A DNA stretch of 64,000 bases from Paucibacter sp. Y2R2-4 (GTDB taxonomy: Bacteria; Pseudomonadota; Gammaproteobacteria; Burkholderiales; Burkholderiaceae_C): positions 868,001-932,000 of the forward strand of contig NZ_JAJIRO010000002.1 in assembly GCF_025717535.1 (NCBI RefSeq), read 5' to 3'. The notes below the pieces were generated by a model, which searched no databases, was not told the origin of the DNA, and saw only the letters and a program-made list of their open reading frames with translations. Numbering within the stretch: position 1 is the first letter of the stretch; every line of letters starts with the position of its first letter. This document shows, piece after piece, positions 54,033 through 63,903 of this stretch. Made by a program: the position numbers and the translations under genes.

Positions 54033-56402
54033 CTAGTTCAACAGTCGCCCGGGGTCCACATCCAGCTTGGCCAAGGCGTTCCGCGTGGCCTTGACGGTCA
54101 GCGACTCATCCTGCGCCGGCAAGAGCAAGCCAGCTTGCAAGAAGGCCGCCATGCGCTTGAGCGGGAACAGCACGCCGCGGCCGCTGGCGGTCACGAACAA
54201 GGCCATCTGCCTGCGTGTGCCGCGCCAAGCCAGTTGCACCGCCTCATTGCGATTGCGGTAGTCCAACATATACCAGCCGCCCACCTGCAACTCGCGCGCC
54301 CAGGCCAGCATGGCCGGGGTGGGGTCGGAGCCGCCCTCGGCCACCACTTCCATGCCCTCGGACTCATGGCCTGACAGATCGCGCACCAAGCCTTCGTCGA
54401 TATTGATCTCGCCATCGCCCTCGGGCAGCATGGCTTCCAGCGTTTCGAGCTGATCCATCAACTCGTCCAAACGCTCGCGCGGAATCTCTGCGCTCTTGGC
54501 GGTGAAGGCCGCCGCCAGCGCGTTATTGAGCACGCGGATTTGTTCGTCCTGCTTCTCGGCCGCCAGCCCGGCTTGGCCCATGCCGTCGCGCAATGTTTTC
54601 AGCAGCGGCGGCAAGCGGCGGATGACTTCGGCACGCTCTTCGCGCGAGACCTTGGCGCTGGCCGACCAGATCAAGTCCGCCGCCGCTCGCTTCATCAGCC
54701 GCGTGGCCTCGGACTGAGCACCGTCGCGCACCGCAGCCACGGCCAAGACATCGGCCCAAACATGGAACAAGAACTCGCGCACACCGTCTTGCACCGGCAC
54801 GGCATTGAGCATCTTGCGCAGCTCGATGGTGTACTGAATCGCCAGCGTCTCCCGCTGCTCGACCTGCTGAGCCAGAGAGACGCCCAGGCGGCTGGCCTGA
54901 TTCTCATGCTCGAAATAGTTGTCGAGGAATTTGGCGAACTCGGTCAGCACCGTTTGGAAGACGCGCCGCCCGGTGTCGGGATAAGCCTCGACCACCTGCA
55001 CCACCCGCTTGATTTCACGCTCCAGCGGATCGCCACCTCCGGCGCTGGCGCCCGCATTGCTGCCGGCGCTGAAACCCATCACGCAAGAGCCCATGCGGTC
55101 GATCAACTGGCGAGCGGGATGGTCGGTGGTGGCGAAAAAGTCGGGCTCGCTGACTGCGACCCGCAAGACCGGCATCTGCAATCGCGCAAACCAGACCCGC
55201 ACCGAGGCGGGAATGCGCTCTTCCATCAAGATGCTCTGGAACATCATGGCCACCAACTCGATGGTGGCGCGTTCGGCCGGCGAATCGGCGGCCTGCTTGA
55301 GCACCTGTTTGAAGGCTTGATTGCGCGCCCGCAAGTCCTCCAGCAACTGCGGCGCCGCCATTTCAGCGTTGTCGCCCGCCAAGGCGCTCGCGGCCGGGGC
55401 GCGCAGCGTTTCTTGCGCATGCTTGATGGCCGCCGACAAGCGCATCCCCGTGGGCCGCGCTGTGGCCGCGCCCATCAGGCCGGTAGCAGCCCGGGTGGGG
55501 TCCAAGCGCGTCGCCGCGAAGGAAGGCACCTGGCTGCCGACAATTTTCTGCAGCAGATGCAAGACCTCTTCGGCTTGGCTACTGACCGGACTGCGAGCTG
55601 AGCTTGGCGCACCGCTGGGCATGCCCGACAGCCCCGAGCTGCCGCGAATCTGACCCGCCAGCCGAGAAGGCACCTCGCTGCCATCGCTGGCGGCACTGGC
55701 ATTGGCGGCGCTGCCTCCATGGCCCGAGCGGCGGATAAAGGGGCGCAAGTCCACTTCGGGCAAGACCGCCTGGGCCAAGAGCCAGCGGTTCACTTCGTGG
55801 TAGGCCTCGCCCAGAATCTGAGCGAACTCCTCATGCAGTTCATTGCGCAGCATCTGCCAGTCGGAGGTGCTGAGGCCGCTACGCGTCCAGGCATCCAGCA
55901 CCAGCTTGGCCACCACATTGGCGCGCAAGAGGTCTTGCGCCGGCAAATCGTCCTGCTGCTCCAACTGCTGCAAGCGAGTGCGCAGATCGGTGAATTCCCA
56001 GGTGGCTTTGTCCATCATGGCCAAGGCCAGGCGCGAGGCGGTGATCTCGCGTTCGATGATGTCATCGTCCACCAAGGCCATCATCTTGCTGGTGGTGGGC
56101 TCGGCAGCCACCGCTGAGCCAGCAGCATGCGTGCTGGCGCCATGGCTGTCGATGATGCCGTAGACGGCCGCGTGGCGCAGGCCGCTGATCACGCCCGCCT
56201 GCCAGGCCGGGCCATGGCGATTCCAGGATTGCACACCGTCCCGGCGTGCCACCATCACTGCGTACTCGGCCGACTGCAACAGCAGTTGAGCGGCCGCCTC
56301 ATTGATCGCCTGCCCCAGGCCCACCATGCCCTGCACCAGCGCCTCGACGTAGATGCGCCGTGCCTGTGCGGCCATGGCCTGGTTGCGAGCGACGGCGGTC
56401 AT
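54033..56402 (-). CDS. DUF1631-family protein
   Basis: This large, all-helical, cytoplasmic protein (789 aa) is of the DUF1631 family, common in beta- and gammaproteobacteria. It has no catalytic motif I can name. Low-complexity Ser/Gly/Ala stretches (about residues 240-290) divide the N-terminal part from a long helical C-terminal part (FDNYFEHENQASRLGVSLAQQVEQRETLAIQYTIELRKML). The extreme C-terminus (DYRNRNEAVQLAWRGTRRQMALFVTASGRGVLFPLKR) is a beta-rich segment resembling PilZ-like folds, which would suggest second-messenger sensing; this is a guess. It is convergent with smg. Confidence 0.82.
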   Translation of the reverse strand: MTAVARNQAMAAQARRIYVEALVQGMVGLGQAINEAAAQLLLQSAEYAVMVARRDGVQSWNRHGPAWQAGVISGLRHAAVYGIIDSHGASTHAAGSAVAAEPTTSKMMALVDDDIIEREITASRLALAMMDKATWEFTDLRTRLQQLEQQDDLPAQDLLRANVVAKLVLDAWTRSGLSTSDWQMLRNELHEEFAQILGEAYHEVNRWLLAQAVLPEVDLRPFIRRSGHGGSAANASAASDGSEVPSRLAGQIRGSSGLSGMPSGAPSSARSPVSSQAEEVLHLLQKIVGSQVPSFAATRLDPTRAATGLMGAATARPTGMRLSAAIKHAQETLRAPAASALAGDNAEMAAPQLLEDLRARNQAFKQVLKQAADSPAERATIELVAMMFQSILMEERIPASVRVWFARLQMPVLRVAVSEPDFFATTDHPARQLIDRMGSCVMGFSAGSNAGASAGGGDPLEREIKRVVQVVEAYPDTGRRVFQTVLTEFAKFLDNYFEHENQASRLGVSLAQQVEQRETLAIQYTIELRKMLNAVPVQDGVREFLFHVWADVLAVAAVRDGAQSEATRLMKRAAADLIWSASAKVSREERAEVIRRLPPLLKTLRDGMGQAGLAAEKQDEQIRVLNNALAAAFTAKSAEIPRERLDELMDQLETLEAMLPEGDGEINIDEGLVRDLSGHESEGMEVVAEGGSDPTPAMLAWARELQVGGWYMLDYRNRNEAVQLAWRGTRRQMALFVTASGRGVLFPLKRMAAFLQAGLLLPAQDESLTVKATRNALAKLDVDPGRLLN

Positions 56403-56447
56403 GGAGTCAAAAGGTCCTAAGCGATTGAGAGTTCAGTCTCGAAGACT

Positions 56448-57482
56448 CTACACCAGCGCTCCGGCATTCGGATCATCGGGGTCGCCCTTGTTGACCGGGG
56501 TGCTGATCAGATCTTCACGCTTGACACCCAGCCACATCGCAATCGCGGCGGCCACAAAGACCGAGGAGTAGATGCCAAACAAGATACCAATGGTCAGCGC
56601 GACCGCAAAGTAATGCAATGTTGGGCCGCCGAAGATCAGCATCGACAAGACCATCAGCTGAGTCGAACCGTGGGTGATGATGGTGCGGCTCATGGTGCTG
56701 GTGATGGCGTGATCGATCACCTCTTGCGTGTTCAGCTTGCGGAACTTGCGGAAGGCTTCGCGCACCCGGTCAAAAATCACCACCGACTCGTTCACCGAAT
56801 AGCCCAACACGGCCAAGATCGCCGCCAGCACCGAGAGCGAGAACTCCCACTGGAAGAAGGCGAAGAAGCCCAGGATGATGACCACGTCGTGCAAGTTGGC
56901 GATGATGCCGGCCACAGCGAACTTCCACTCAAAGCGGATCGCCAGGTAGATCATGATGCCGATGACGGTGGCCAACAGGGCCTTGGCGGCGTCCCAGGCC
57001 AGCTCAGCACCGACGGCCGGACCGACCACCTCGCTGCGCGAGAGCTTGATCGGCTCAGCGCCGGCGGCGTTGACGCAAACCTGCTTGCTGATCGCTTCGC
57101 CCTTTTCGCTGACGATTTGACGCTGGCTGATGTTGCCGCTTTCGGCCTTGCACAAGGCGCCAAACACCAGATCGACCTGCTCGGTCTGCTTGATGTCCGG
57201 GCGCAGCGGCAAGCGAATCATCACATCGCGGGTGCTACCGAAGTTCTGCACCTGAACTTCGCCGAAGCCCAATTTTTCAACCAGCTGACGGGTCTTCTCG
57301 ATTTCGGCCGCCTGCGCATACTCGGCCTCGATAACCGTGCCGCCGGTGAATTCGATGGAGAAATGCAGTCCGCGGGTGGTCAGGAAGAACACTGCGGCGG
57401 CGAAGGTGAGGAAGGAGATGACGTTGAAGATCAACGCATGCTTCATCAGCGGGAGGTCCCGCTTGATACGGAAGAGTTCCAT
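56448..57482 (-). CDS. secF: Protein translocase subunit SecF
   Basis: This 344-aa inner-membrane subunit uses proton motive force in late preprotein export. The opening MELFRIKRDLPLMKHALIFNVISFLTF and the first periplasmic domain GLHFSIEFTGGTVIEAEYAQ match SecF. Six helices with conserved GYSVNESVVIFDRVREAFRK are present. It lies 21 bp after secD on the same strand in the yajC-secD-secF operon. Confidence 0.96.
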   Translation of the reverse strand: MELFRIKRDLPLMKHALIFNVISFLTFAAAVFFLTTRGLHFSIEFTGGTVIEAEYAQAAEIEKTRQLVEKLGFGEVQVQNFGSTRDVMIRLPLRPDIKQTEQVDLVFGALCKAESGNISQRQIVSEKGEAISKQVCVNAAGAEPIKLSRSEVVGPAVGAELAWDAAKALLATVIGIMIYLAIRFEWKFAVAGIIANLHDVVIILGFFAFFQWEFSLSVLAAILAVLGYSVNESVVIFDRVREAFRKFRKLNTQEVIDHAITSTMSRTIITHGSTQLMVLSMLIFGGPTLHYFAVALTIGILFGIYSSVFVAAAIAMWLGVKREDLISTPVNKGDPDDPNAGALV

Positions 57483-57503
57483 TTTTTCTCGACTCCCTAG
57501 GGC

Positions 57504-59384
57504 TTACTTGGCCGCAGGCTGTTCGGCCTCGGGTTCAGGTTTCCAGATCTGCCCGATCGACAGCGATTTGAGTTTCTTCTGGCGCCCATACCAAAGATTG
57601 GCCAAGGCGCGCGAGAACACCACCGAGGAGAACATCGAGGTCAAGATGCCCAGGCAGTGCACGATGGCAAAGCCCTTCACCGGCCCCGAGCCGAAGGCCA
57701 GCAGCGACAGACCGGCGATCAAGGTGGTGACGTTGGAATCCAAAATGGTGGCGAAGGCGCGCTCGTAACCAATATTGATGGCCGCCTGCGGAGCCATGCC
57801 GGCACGCAGCTCTTCACGAATGCGCTCATTGATCAGCACATTGGAGTCAATCGCCATACCGAGCACCAGCGCAATCGCCGCAATGCCCGGCAACGACAGG
57901 GTGGCCTGAAGCATGGACAAAACCGCAACCAGCAGCAAGAGATTGAAGCCCAGCGCCAGCGAAGAGAACACGCCGAAGAGCATGTAGTAAATGCTCATGA
58001 AGATGGCCACGGCCACAAAGCCCCAGGTCACCGACAAGATGCCCTTTTCGATGTTTTCCTTGCCCAGGCTGGGGCCAACGGTCTTTTCTTCAATGATTTC
58101 CATCGGCGCGGCCAGGGAGCCGGCGCGCAGCAGCAGCGCGGTGTCACTGGCTTCCTGGGTGCTCATGGCGCCCGAGATCTTGACGCGGCCGCCGCTCAAT
58201 TCGCTGCGGATCACCGGCGCGGTCACGACCTCGCCCTTGCCCTTCTCAAACAAGATAATGGCCATGCGCTTGCCAATGTTCTCGCGCGACATGTCTTTCA
58301 TGATGCGGGCGCCCTTGGCGTCCAGCGTCAGGTCCACCGAGGGCTGATGGTTTTCATCAAAGCCGGGTTGCGCATCGGTCAGGTTCTCACCGGTCAGCAC
58401 GAACTGGCGCTTGACGATGATGGGTCCGTAGCCACGATCGATGAATCGCTCGGTCCCAAAAGGCACCGGGCCTGAACCGCTCAGCGCGGCTTGCGCTTCG
58501 GCGCCATCGTCCACCATGCGCAACTCCAGCGTGGCGGTACGGCCAATGATGTCCTTGGCCTTGGCGGTGTCTTGCACGCCGGGCAACTGCACGACCACGC
58601 GGTCGCGGCCTTGCTTTTGAATCACCGGTTCGGCCACGCCGAGTTCGTTGACGCGGTTGTGCAAGGTGGTGATGTTTTGATTCAGCGCGGCGTCTTGAAC
58701 CGCGATTTCAGCCTTGGGCTTCAGAGTGCCGGTCAGGCGCAGATCCAGGCCTTCGGTGCTGGGCAGCCACTGCACATCGGGCAACTGGCTGCTCAAGACG
58801 TCTTCGGCCTGCTTGCGCACCGCTTCTTCGCGGAAGGCAATCACAACCGCATTGCCATCGCGGCTGATGCCGGCGTGGCGGATGTTCTTGTCGCGCAGCA
58901 GGGTGCGCGCATCGCCGGTCAGCGACTCGGCCTTCTTGGTCAGCGCGGACTTCATGTCCACCTGCATCAAGAAGTGCACACCGCCGCGCAGGTCCAGACC
59001 CAAATACATGGGGAAGGCATGCAGCTTGGACAACCACTGCGGCGAGCGCGACAGCAGGTTCAGGGCGACGATGTAAGAGGGCTCGGCCGGATCGGCGTTG
59101 ATGGCCTTGTTGATCGCGTCCTTGGCCTTGATCTGGGTGTCCAGATCGCCAAACCGGGCCTTGATCGAGTTGCCTTCCAACTGCACGAAGTCGGGCTTGA
59201 TCTGGGCGTCAGCCAGCGCTTTTTCGATGCGGCCCGTCAGCGCCTCATCGACCTTCATGGTGACCTTGGCACTGGACACCTGCACGGCCGGCGCTTCGCC
59301 AAACACATTGGGCAAGGTGTAGATCGTGCCGATCAGCAAAGCGAGCACCAGGATCGCGTACTTCCACAGCGGATAACGGTTCAT
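57504..59384 (-). CDS. secD: Protein translocase subunit SecD
   Basis: This 626-aa partner of SecF starts with MNRYPLWKYAILVLALLIGTIYTLPN. The conserved GLDLRGGVHFLMQVD, a large periplasmic P1 region and the helix block GFVAVAIFMSIYYMLFGVFSSLALGFNLLLLVAVLSML...ALVLGMAIDSNVLINERIREELRAGM are all present. A GAGGATG site precedes the ATG. Confidence 0.96.
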   Translation of the reverse strand: MNRYPLWKYAILVLALLIGTIYTLPNVFGEAPAVQVSSAKVTMKVDEALTGRIEKALADAQIKPDFVQLEGNSIKARFGDLDTQIKAKDAINKAINADPAEPSYIVALNLLSRSPQWLSKLHAFPMYLGLDLRGGVHFLMQVDMKSALTKKAESLTGDARTLLRDKNIRHAGISRDGNAVVIAFREEAVRKQAEDVLSSQLPDVQWLPSTEGLDLRLTGTLKPKAEIAVQDAALNQNITTLHNRVNELGVAEPVIQKQGRDRVVVQLPGVQDTAKAKDIIGRTATLELRMVDDGAEAQAALSGSGPVPFGTERFIDRGYGPIIVKRQFVLTGENLTDAQPGFDENHQPSVDLTLDAKGARIMKDMSRENIGKRMAIILFEKGKGEVVTAPVIRSELSGGRVKISGAMSTQEASDTALLLRAGSLAAPMEIIEEKTVGPSLGKENIEKGILSVTWGFVAVAIFMSIYYMLFGVFSSLALGFNLLLLVAVLSMLQATLSLPGIAAIALVLGMAIDSNVLINERIREELRAGMAPQAAINIGYERAFATILDSNVTTLIAGLSLLAFGSGPVKGFAIVHCLGILTSMFSSVVFSRALANLWYGRQKKLKSLSIGQIWKPEPEAEQPAAK

Positions 59385-59502
59385 AGGAACATCCTCTCAG
59401 GCCCGGCATGTGCAAACCGGCGCCCTCCCAGGCGCCGGCTGCGTCAGACCGGGTTGCCGCCTGTCGCGGCGGCTTGGCAACAATGCCGAATCTCGGCTTG
59501 GC

Positions 59503-59832
59503 TTAAGACTTGATGGTGCCCTTAGGCAGGACTTGAACCACCGCGCCGCGCTGCACTTGCAACTCAACACCTGCGGCCACTTCCAGCGTCAAGTAGCTCT
59601 CGCCGACCTTGCTGATCTTGCCCAGCAGACCGCCGGAGGTCACGACCTCGTCGCCCTTGGCGATGGCGTCGATCATGGCCTTGTGTTCCTTTTGACGCTT
59701 CATTTGCGGACGAATCATCACAAAGTACAGCACCACAAACATCAAAACCAGCGGCAACATGCTCAGCAGGCTGGACTCAGCACCACCGGCGGCAGCCGGG
59801 GCGGCCTGGGCAAAAGCATTGGAAATAAACAC
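59503..59832 (-). CDS. yajC: Preprotein translocase subunit YajC
   Basis: This 109-aa single-span protein associates with SecDF. The start is GTG at 59832 (MFISNAFAQAAPAA), supported by an AAAGGGA sequence 6 bp upstream; the open frame extends much further but that part is not coding. The helix SLLSMLPLVLMFVVLYFVMIRPQMKRQKEHKAMIDAIAKGDEV is the YajC signature. It is divergent from the hydroxyproline operon. Confidence 0.93.
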   Translation of the reverse strand: MFISNAFAQAAPAAAGGAESSLLSMLPLVLMFVVLYFVMIRPQMKRQKEHKAMIDAIAKGDEVVTSGGLLGKISKVGESYLTLEVAAGVELQVQRGAVVQVLPKGTIKS

Positions 59833-60003
59833 AGCAAATCCCTTTGGAATGAAAACGTCGCCCTGCACACGGTCCACAGACACGGGCGCGGCGGTCGAAC
59901 AAGCGGCGGATTGTAAGCGCCAGGGCTGAGGGCACTCGATCACCCTCGGCCCCCGACTTACCCGCAGCCATCTGGGGTTGACAGGCCCGCTTCGCAAGGT
60001 TAT

Positions 60004-60020
60004 CGTTAAATATATTAACG
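60004..60020. promoter_or_regulatory. Palindromic operator CGTTAA-N5-TTAACG before the hydroxyproline operon
   Basis: This 17-bp inverted repeat with 6-bp arms and a 5-bp AT spacer lies 19 bp ahead of the DapA-type gene start. It probably binds the GntR regulator encoded at 61067, or another local regulator. No promoter boxes were fixed. Confidence 0.6.
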
Positions 60021-60039
60021 GCATACCAACGGAGATCCC

Positions 60040-60981
60040 ATGAGCGCCAAACCCCTGCCCCAAGCCCGCCCCGAACTGCCACGCTGGAAGGGCATCTTCC
60101 CGGCCGTGACCTCCAAGTTCAAGCCCAACGAAGACCTCGACGTGGCCGAGATGGAGCGCCACTTTGAATTCTTGATCGCCAACGGCGTGGACGGTCTGGT
60201 CACCGGCGGCTCGCTGGGCGAAGCCAGCACGCTGACGCTGGAAGAAAAGCTGGAAGTCGCCGCCACCGCCGTGCGCGTTTCTGCCGGCCGCGTGCCGGTG
60301 CTGGCCAATGTGTCGGAAACCAGCACCCGCAATGCGCTGCGCTATGTGGAAGGTGCCAACCGCATTGGCGTGCAGGGCTTGATGCTGATGCCGGCCGTGC
60401 TCTACCCGGCCGACACCCGCGAAGCCATCACCAATGTGCGCACCATCGCCGACGCCGCCCAGCTGCCGGTGATGATCTACAACAACCCCGTGTCTTACCG
60501 CGTCGACCTGAAGCCCGAAGACATGGTGGAGCTGGCCGACTGCGAATGGCTGGTGGCCATCAAGGAATCGACCGACAACATCCGTCGCGTCACCGATTTA
60601 CGCAACACCGTGGGCGACCGCTACCAGCTCTTCATCGGCGTCGATGACCTCAGCTTCGAAGCCCTGGCCCTGGGCTGCGATGGCTTGCTGGCCGGCCTGT
60701 GCACCGCCTTCCCGGCCGAAACCGTGGCCATCTACAAGCTGATGCAAGCCAAGCGCTATGACGAAGCGCTGAAGATCTATCAGTGGTTCATGCCGCTGCT
60801 GCACCTGGATGTGAGCGCCAAGCTGGTGCAAAACATCAAGCTGGCCGAGACCATGGCCGGCGTCGGCAATGAGAACGTGCGCCGCCCGCGCCTGCCCTTG
60901 GCCGGCGCCGAGCGTGAGCGCGTCATGGCCATCATCCAGCACGGCCTGGACACCCGCCCGGACCTGAGCCGTTTGTTCTGA
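60040..60981 (+). CDS. DapA-family protein, probable 1-pyrroline-4-hydroxy-2-carboxylate deaminase
   Basis: This 313-aa TIM-barrel lyase has the catalytic Tyr in YNNPVSYRVD and Schiff-base Lys in AIKESTDN. In hydroxyproline-degrading bacteria a DapA-type protein in this operon converts pyrroline-4-hydroxy-2-carboxylate to 2-oxoglutarate semialdehyde plus ammonia. The epimerase and dehydrogenase genes nearby support that role. GGAG before ATG 60040 fits. The same family occurs at 8446, but in another pathway. Confidence 0.85.
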   Translation: MSAKPLPQARPELPRWKGIFPAVTSKFKPNEDLDVAEMERHFEFLIANGVDGLVTGGSLGEASTLTLEEKLEVAATAVRVSAGRVPVLANVSETSTRNALRYVEGANRIGVQGLMLMPAVLYPADTREAITNVRTIADAAQLPVMIYNNPVSYRVDLKPEDMVELADCEWLVAIKESTDNIRRVTDLRNTVGDRYQLFIGVDDLSFEALALGCDGLLAGLCTAFPAETVAIYKLMQAKRYDEALKIYQWFMPLLHLDVSAKLVQNIKLAETMAGVGNENVRRPRLPLAGAERERVMAIIQHGLDTRPDLSRLF

Positions 60982-61066
60982 GCTTTGTTCTGATCTAGGG
61001 CGAGAGGCGCCCCAAGCCGGTAAAACCCGGGCCGTCAGTACGGCCTGGGCCTGCGATGATGTGCCC

Positions 61067-61759
61067 ATGAAGAAAACTGCAGCACTCAAGGCACCCGCCG
61101 AAGCGCCCATCGCCGCAGGCGAACCCGACAAGCGCCGTTTTGCCGACCAGGCCTACGACACCTTGGAGTCCATGATCTCGACCCTGGCCCTGAGGCCCGG
61201 CGCGCCAATCGTAGAAGCCGAGTTGATCGAGCACACGGGCCTGGGTCGCACGCCGACCCGCGAAGCGCTGATGCGCTTGGTGGCCAGCGGCTTGATCGTG
61301 CAACAGCCACGCCGCGGCCTGCTGGTCAGCGACATCCGCCTGGCCGAGCACCTAGACCTGCTGGAAGCCCGCCGTGTGCTGGAGCGTTTGATTGCCTCTA
61401 CCTCCGCGCGCCGCGCCACCCCGCAGCAGCGTCAAGACTTGTTGGTCTGTGCTCAGCAAATGATCAAGGCCAGCGAAGGCTCGGACTTGGGCGCCTATAT
61501 GTCCGCCGACCAGGCGCTCGACCATGTCAACCACGCCGCCTGCCGCAATCCTTTTGCAGTGGCGGCCGTGATCCCCATGGCCATCCAGTGCCGACGCTTT
61601 TGGTACGCCTATCAACACCAAGGCGATATGAGCGAAGGCGCGCGCTGCCATTTGGCGCTGGCCCAAGCGATTGCCGAGGGCGAGCCCAACGCGGCTGCCG
61701 CCGCCTCGGATGCCTTGATGGACTATTTACGCTCCTATGCCCAGGCGGTGATCGCCTGA
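61067..61759 (+). CDS. GntR-family regulator of hydroxyproline catabolism
   Basis: This 230-aa regulator has a Lys/Ala/Pro-rich N-terminal extension of about 25 residues, then a GntR winged HTH (ADQAYDTLESMISTLALRPGAPIVEAELIEHTGLGRTPTREALMRLVASGLIV) and an FCD-type helical domain. It sits inside the operon and probably acts at the palindrome at 60004. The start is ATG 61067 or GTG 61061. Confidence 0.88.
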   Translation: MKKTAALKAPAEAPIAAGEPDKRRFADQAYDTLESMISTLALRPGAPIVEAELIEHTGLGRTPTREALMRLVASGLIVQQPRRGLLVSDIRLAEHLDLLEARRVLERLIASTSARRATPQQRQDLLVCAQQMIKASEGSDLGAYMSADQALDHVNHAACRNPFAVAAVIPMAIQCRRFWYAYQHQGDMSEGARCHLALAQAIAEGEPNAAAAASDALMDYLRSYAQAVIA

Positions 61760-61789
61760 CACATTCCCCCCTCACACTGCGCCACAGCC

Positions 61790-62758
61790 ATGCGATTCAT
61801 TGACTCTCACACCGGCGGCGAGCCGACCCGCATCCTCATTTCCGGTGGCCCGGATCTGGGCTCGGGCAGCATGGCCGAACGGCTGGCAAGCATGCGCGAT
61901 CAGCACGACGGCTGGCGCAGCGCCTTGGTCAATGAGCCACGCGGCTCCGATGTCTTGGTCGGCGCAATGCTGTGCGAGCCGGTCGACCCCGCCAGTGCTT
62001 GCGGCGTGATCTTCTTCAACAATGTCGGCTATCTGGGCATGTGCGGCCACGGCACCATCGGCTTGGTCGCCACGCTGGCCTATCTGGGCCGCATCGGCCC
62101 GGGCGAGCACCGCATCGAAACCCCGGTCGGCGTGGTCACCGCCCGCTTGGCCGCCGACGGCGGCGTCACCGTGGCCAATGTGCCCGCCTATCGCCACGCC
62201 AAGGCGGTGGCGGTGCAAGTGCCGGACCACGGCCAGGTGCATGGCGATGTGGCCTGGGGCGGCAACTGGTTCTTCCTCTGCGAGGACCATGGCCTGACGC
62301 TGACACTGGCGCATGCCGAAGCACTGACCGATTTGTCATGGCGCATTCGCGAAGCCCTGACCGCGCAAGGCATCACCGGCGCCAACGGGCAGTTGATCGA
62401 TCACATCGAATTGATCGGCCCGCCCCAAGACCCCGCCAACCAAGGCCGCAACTTTGTGCTTTGCCCCGGCAAAGCCTATGACCGCTCGCCCTGCGGCACC
62501 GGCACCAGCGCCAAGATCGCTTGCCTGGCCGCATCGGGCAAATTGGCGCCGGGCCAGATCTGGCGCCAAGAAAGCGTGATCGGCAGCGTGTTTGAGGCCA
62601 GCTACCGCGTCGATGCGGCCTCCACAGCGGAGGGCCAGGTCTTGCCCTCGATCTCGGGCCGGGCTTTTGTGAATATGGACGCCACCCTGGTCTTCCAACC
62701 CGGCGACCCTTTCGCCTGGGGCATTTCAAGCGACTCGCGCGCGGGCGCTGCAGTTTGA
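61790..62758 (+). CDS. 4-hydroxyproline 2-epimerase (proline racemase family)
   Basis: This 322-aa cofactor-independent epimerase converts trans-4-hydroxy-L-proline to cis-4-hydroxy-D-proline. The family opening is [15 protein letters not shown]. Both catalytic cysteines are present: C85 in GMCGHGTIG and C235 in [12 protein letters not shown]. Dehydratases of the family replace one Cys (Thr/Ser), so the epimerase activity is supported. It is coupled to the next gene by overlap. Confidence 0.93.
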   Translation: MRFIDSHTGGEPTRILISGGPDLGSGSMAERLASMRDQHDGWRSALVNEPRGSDVLVGAMLCEPVDPASACGVIFFNNVGYLGMCGHGTIGLVATLAYLGRIGPGEHRIETPVGVVTARLAADGGVTVANVPAYRHAKAVAVQVPDHGQVHGDVAWGGNWFFLCEDHGLTLTLAHAEALTDLSWRIREALTAQGITGANGQLIDHIELIGPPQDPANQGRNFVLCPGKAYDRSPCGTGTSAKIACLAASGKLAPGQIWRQESVIGSVFEASYRVDAASTAEGQVLPSISGRAFVNMDATLVFQPGDPFAWGISSDSRAGAAV

Positions 62759-63903
62759 GCACCGCGCAGCTGAAGCAGCGCCGCAATGCCGATGTCTTGA
62801 TTGTCGGCGCCGGCATCATTGGCGCCGCCTGTGCGCGTGAGTTTGCGCGCCAGGGACTCTCAGTTGCGGTGATTGAGCCCGGCGCCTTGGGCGGCGGCGC
62901 CACCGCCGCCTCGATGGGTCACCTCTTGATCGTGGACGATGAGGCCGGCGGGGCTGACGCCGAATTCAAACTGACCCTGCGTAGCCAGCTGCTCTGGGCC
63001 GAATGGCTGGCCCAGGCCCCGCACCACGCCGAACAAGCCGAACACCAGCGCTGCGGCACGCTCTGGATCGCGGCCGACGCCGAAGAGCTCACCCTGGCCG
63101 AGCGCAAGCAGGCCTGGTATCAGCAGCAAGGCCTGACTGCAGAGATGCTGGACGCCACCGAGTTGGCGCGCGCCGAACCGCTGCTGCGGCCAGGCCTGCG
63201 CGGCGCCCTGCGGGTGGCCGACGATGCCCGCGTCTACCCGCCCAAGGTGGTGGCCCGCTGGCTGGAAGAGGCACGCGCCGAGATCATTGACGGCGAGGTC
63301 GAGAGCTTCGACGGCAGCAGCGTGCGCCTGCGCGACGGTCGGCAGCTCTGGGGCGCAATGACCGTGCTCTGCGCCGGCCTGGCCAGCCAACGCTGGCTGC
63401 CCGAGGGCTGGCTGCTGCCCAAGAAAGGCCATCTGGCCATCACCCAGCGCGGGCCGCAAACCGTCAAACACCAATTGGTGGAGCTGGGCTATATCAAAAA
63501 GGCCCATGTGCTGGATGCGGACACCGTGTCTTTCAATGTGCAGCCGCGTCCGGGCGGGCAGCTGTTCATCGGTTCCTCTCGCCAATTGGGCGCGCAAGCT
63601 TGCGCCGATCGCGCACTTGACCCGTTGATGCTGAAACAAATGCTGGGCCTGGCTTGCGACTATGTGCCGGCCCTGGCCGAAATGAGCTTGCTGCGCTGCT
63701 GGACCGGCGTGCGCCCGGCCAGCCGCGATGGCCAACCGCTGATTGGCGCCCACCCCGATTTACCGCGCGTCTGGCTGGCCTGTGGGCATGAAGGCCTGGG
63801 CATCACCACCTCGCTGGCAACGGCTGAGTTGCTGGCCGAGCTGGCCCTGGGCCACCCCACCACCCTGGATGCCAGCGCATTTACTCCCTCACGATTCGCA
63901 TGA
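62755..63903 (+). CDS. FAD-dependent D-hydroxyproline dehydrogenase subunit (DAO family)
   Basis: This 382-aa FAD oxidoreductase has an N-terminal Rossmann motif ([28 protein letters not shown]) and the DAO/GlcD-type closing ([21 protein letters not shown], [14 protein letters not shown]). It should oxidise cis-4-hydroxy-D-proline as part of a complex with the 2Fe-2S subunit that starts at 63900. The start is TTG at 62755, overlapping the epimerase stop; no ATG precedes the conserved motif. Confidence 0.88.
   Translation: MSTAQLKQRRNADVLIVGAGIIGAACAREFARQGLSVAVIEPGALGGGATAASMGHLLIVDDEAGGADAEFKLTLRSQLLWAEWLAQAPHHAEQAEHQRCGTLWIAADAEELTLAERKQAWYQQQGLTAEMLDATELARAEPLLRPGLRGALRVADDARVYPPKVVARWLEEARAEIIDGEVESFDGSSVRLRDGRQLWGAMTVLCAGLASQRWLPEGWLLPKKGHLAITQRGPQTVKHQLVELGYIKKAHVLDADTVSFNVQPRPGGQLFIGSSRQLGAQACADRALDPLMLKQMLGLACDYVPALAEMSLLRCWTGVRPASRDGQPLIGAHPDLPRVWLACGHEGLGITTSLATAELLAELALGHPTTLDASAFTPSRFA

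Noticed and set aside
59833-60162. Longer yajC reading frame from 60162
   Set aside because: The upstream part is opposite the hydroxyproline gene start and its operator, and lacks a ribosome site; GTG 59832 has a good one.
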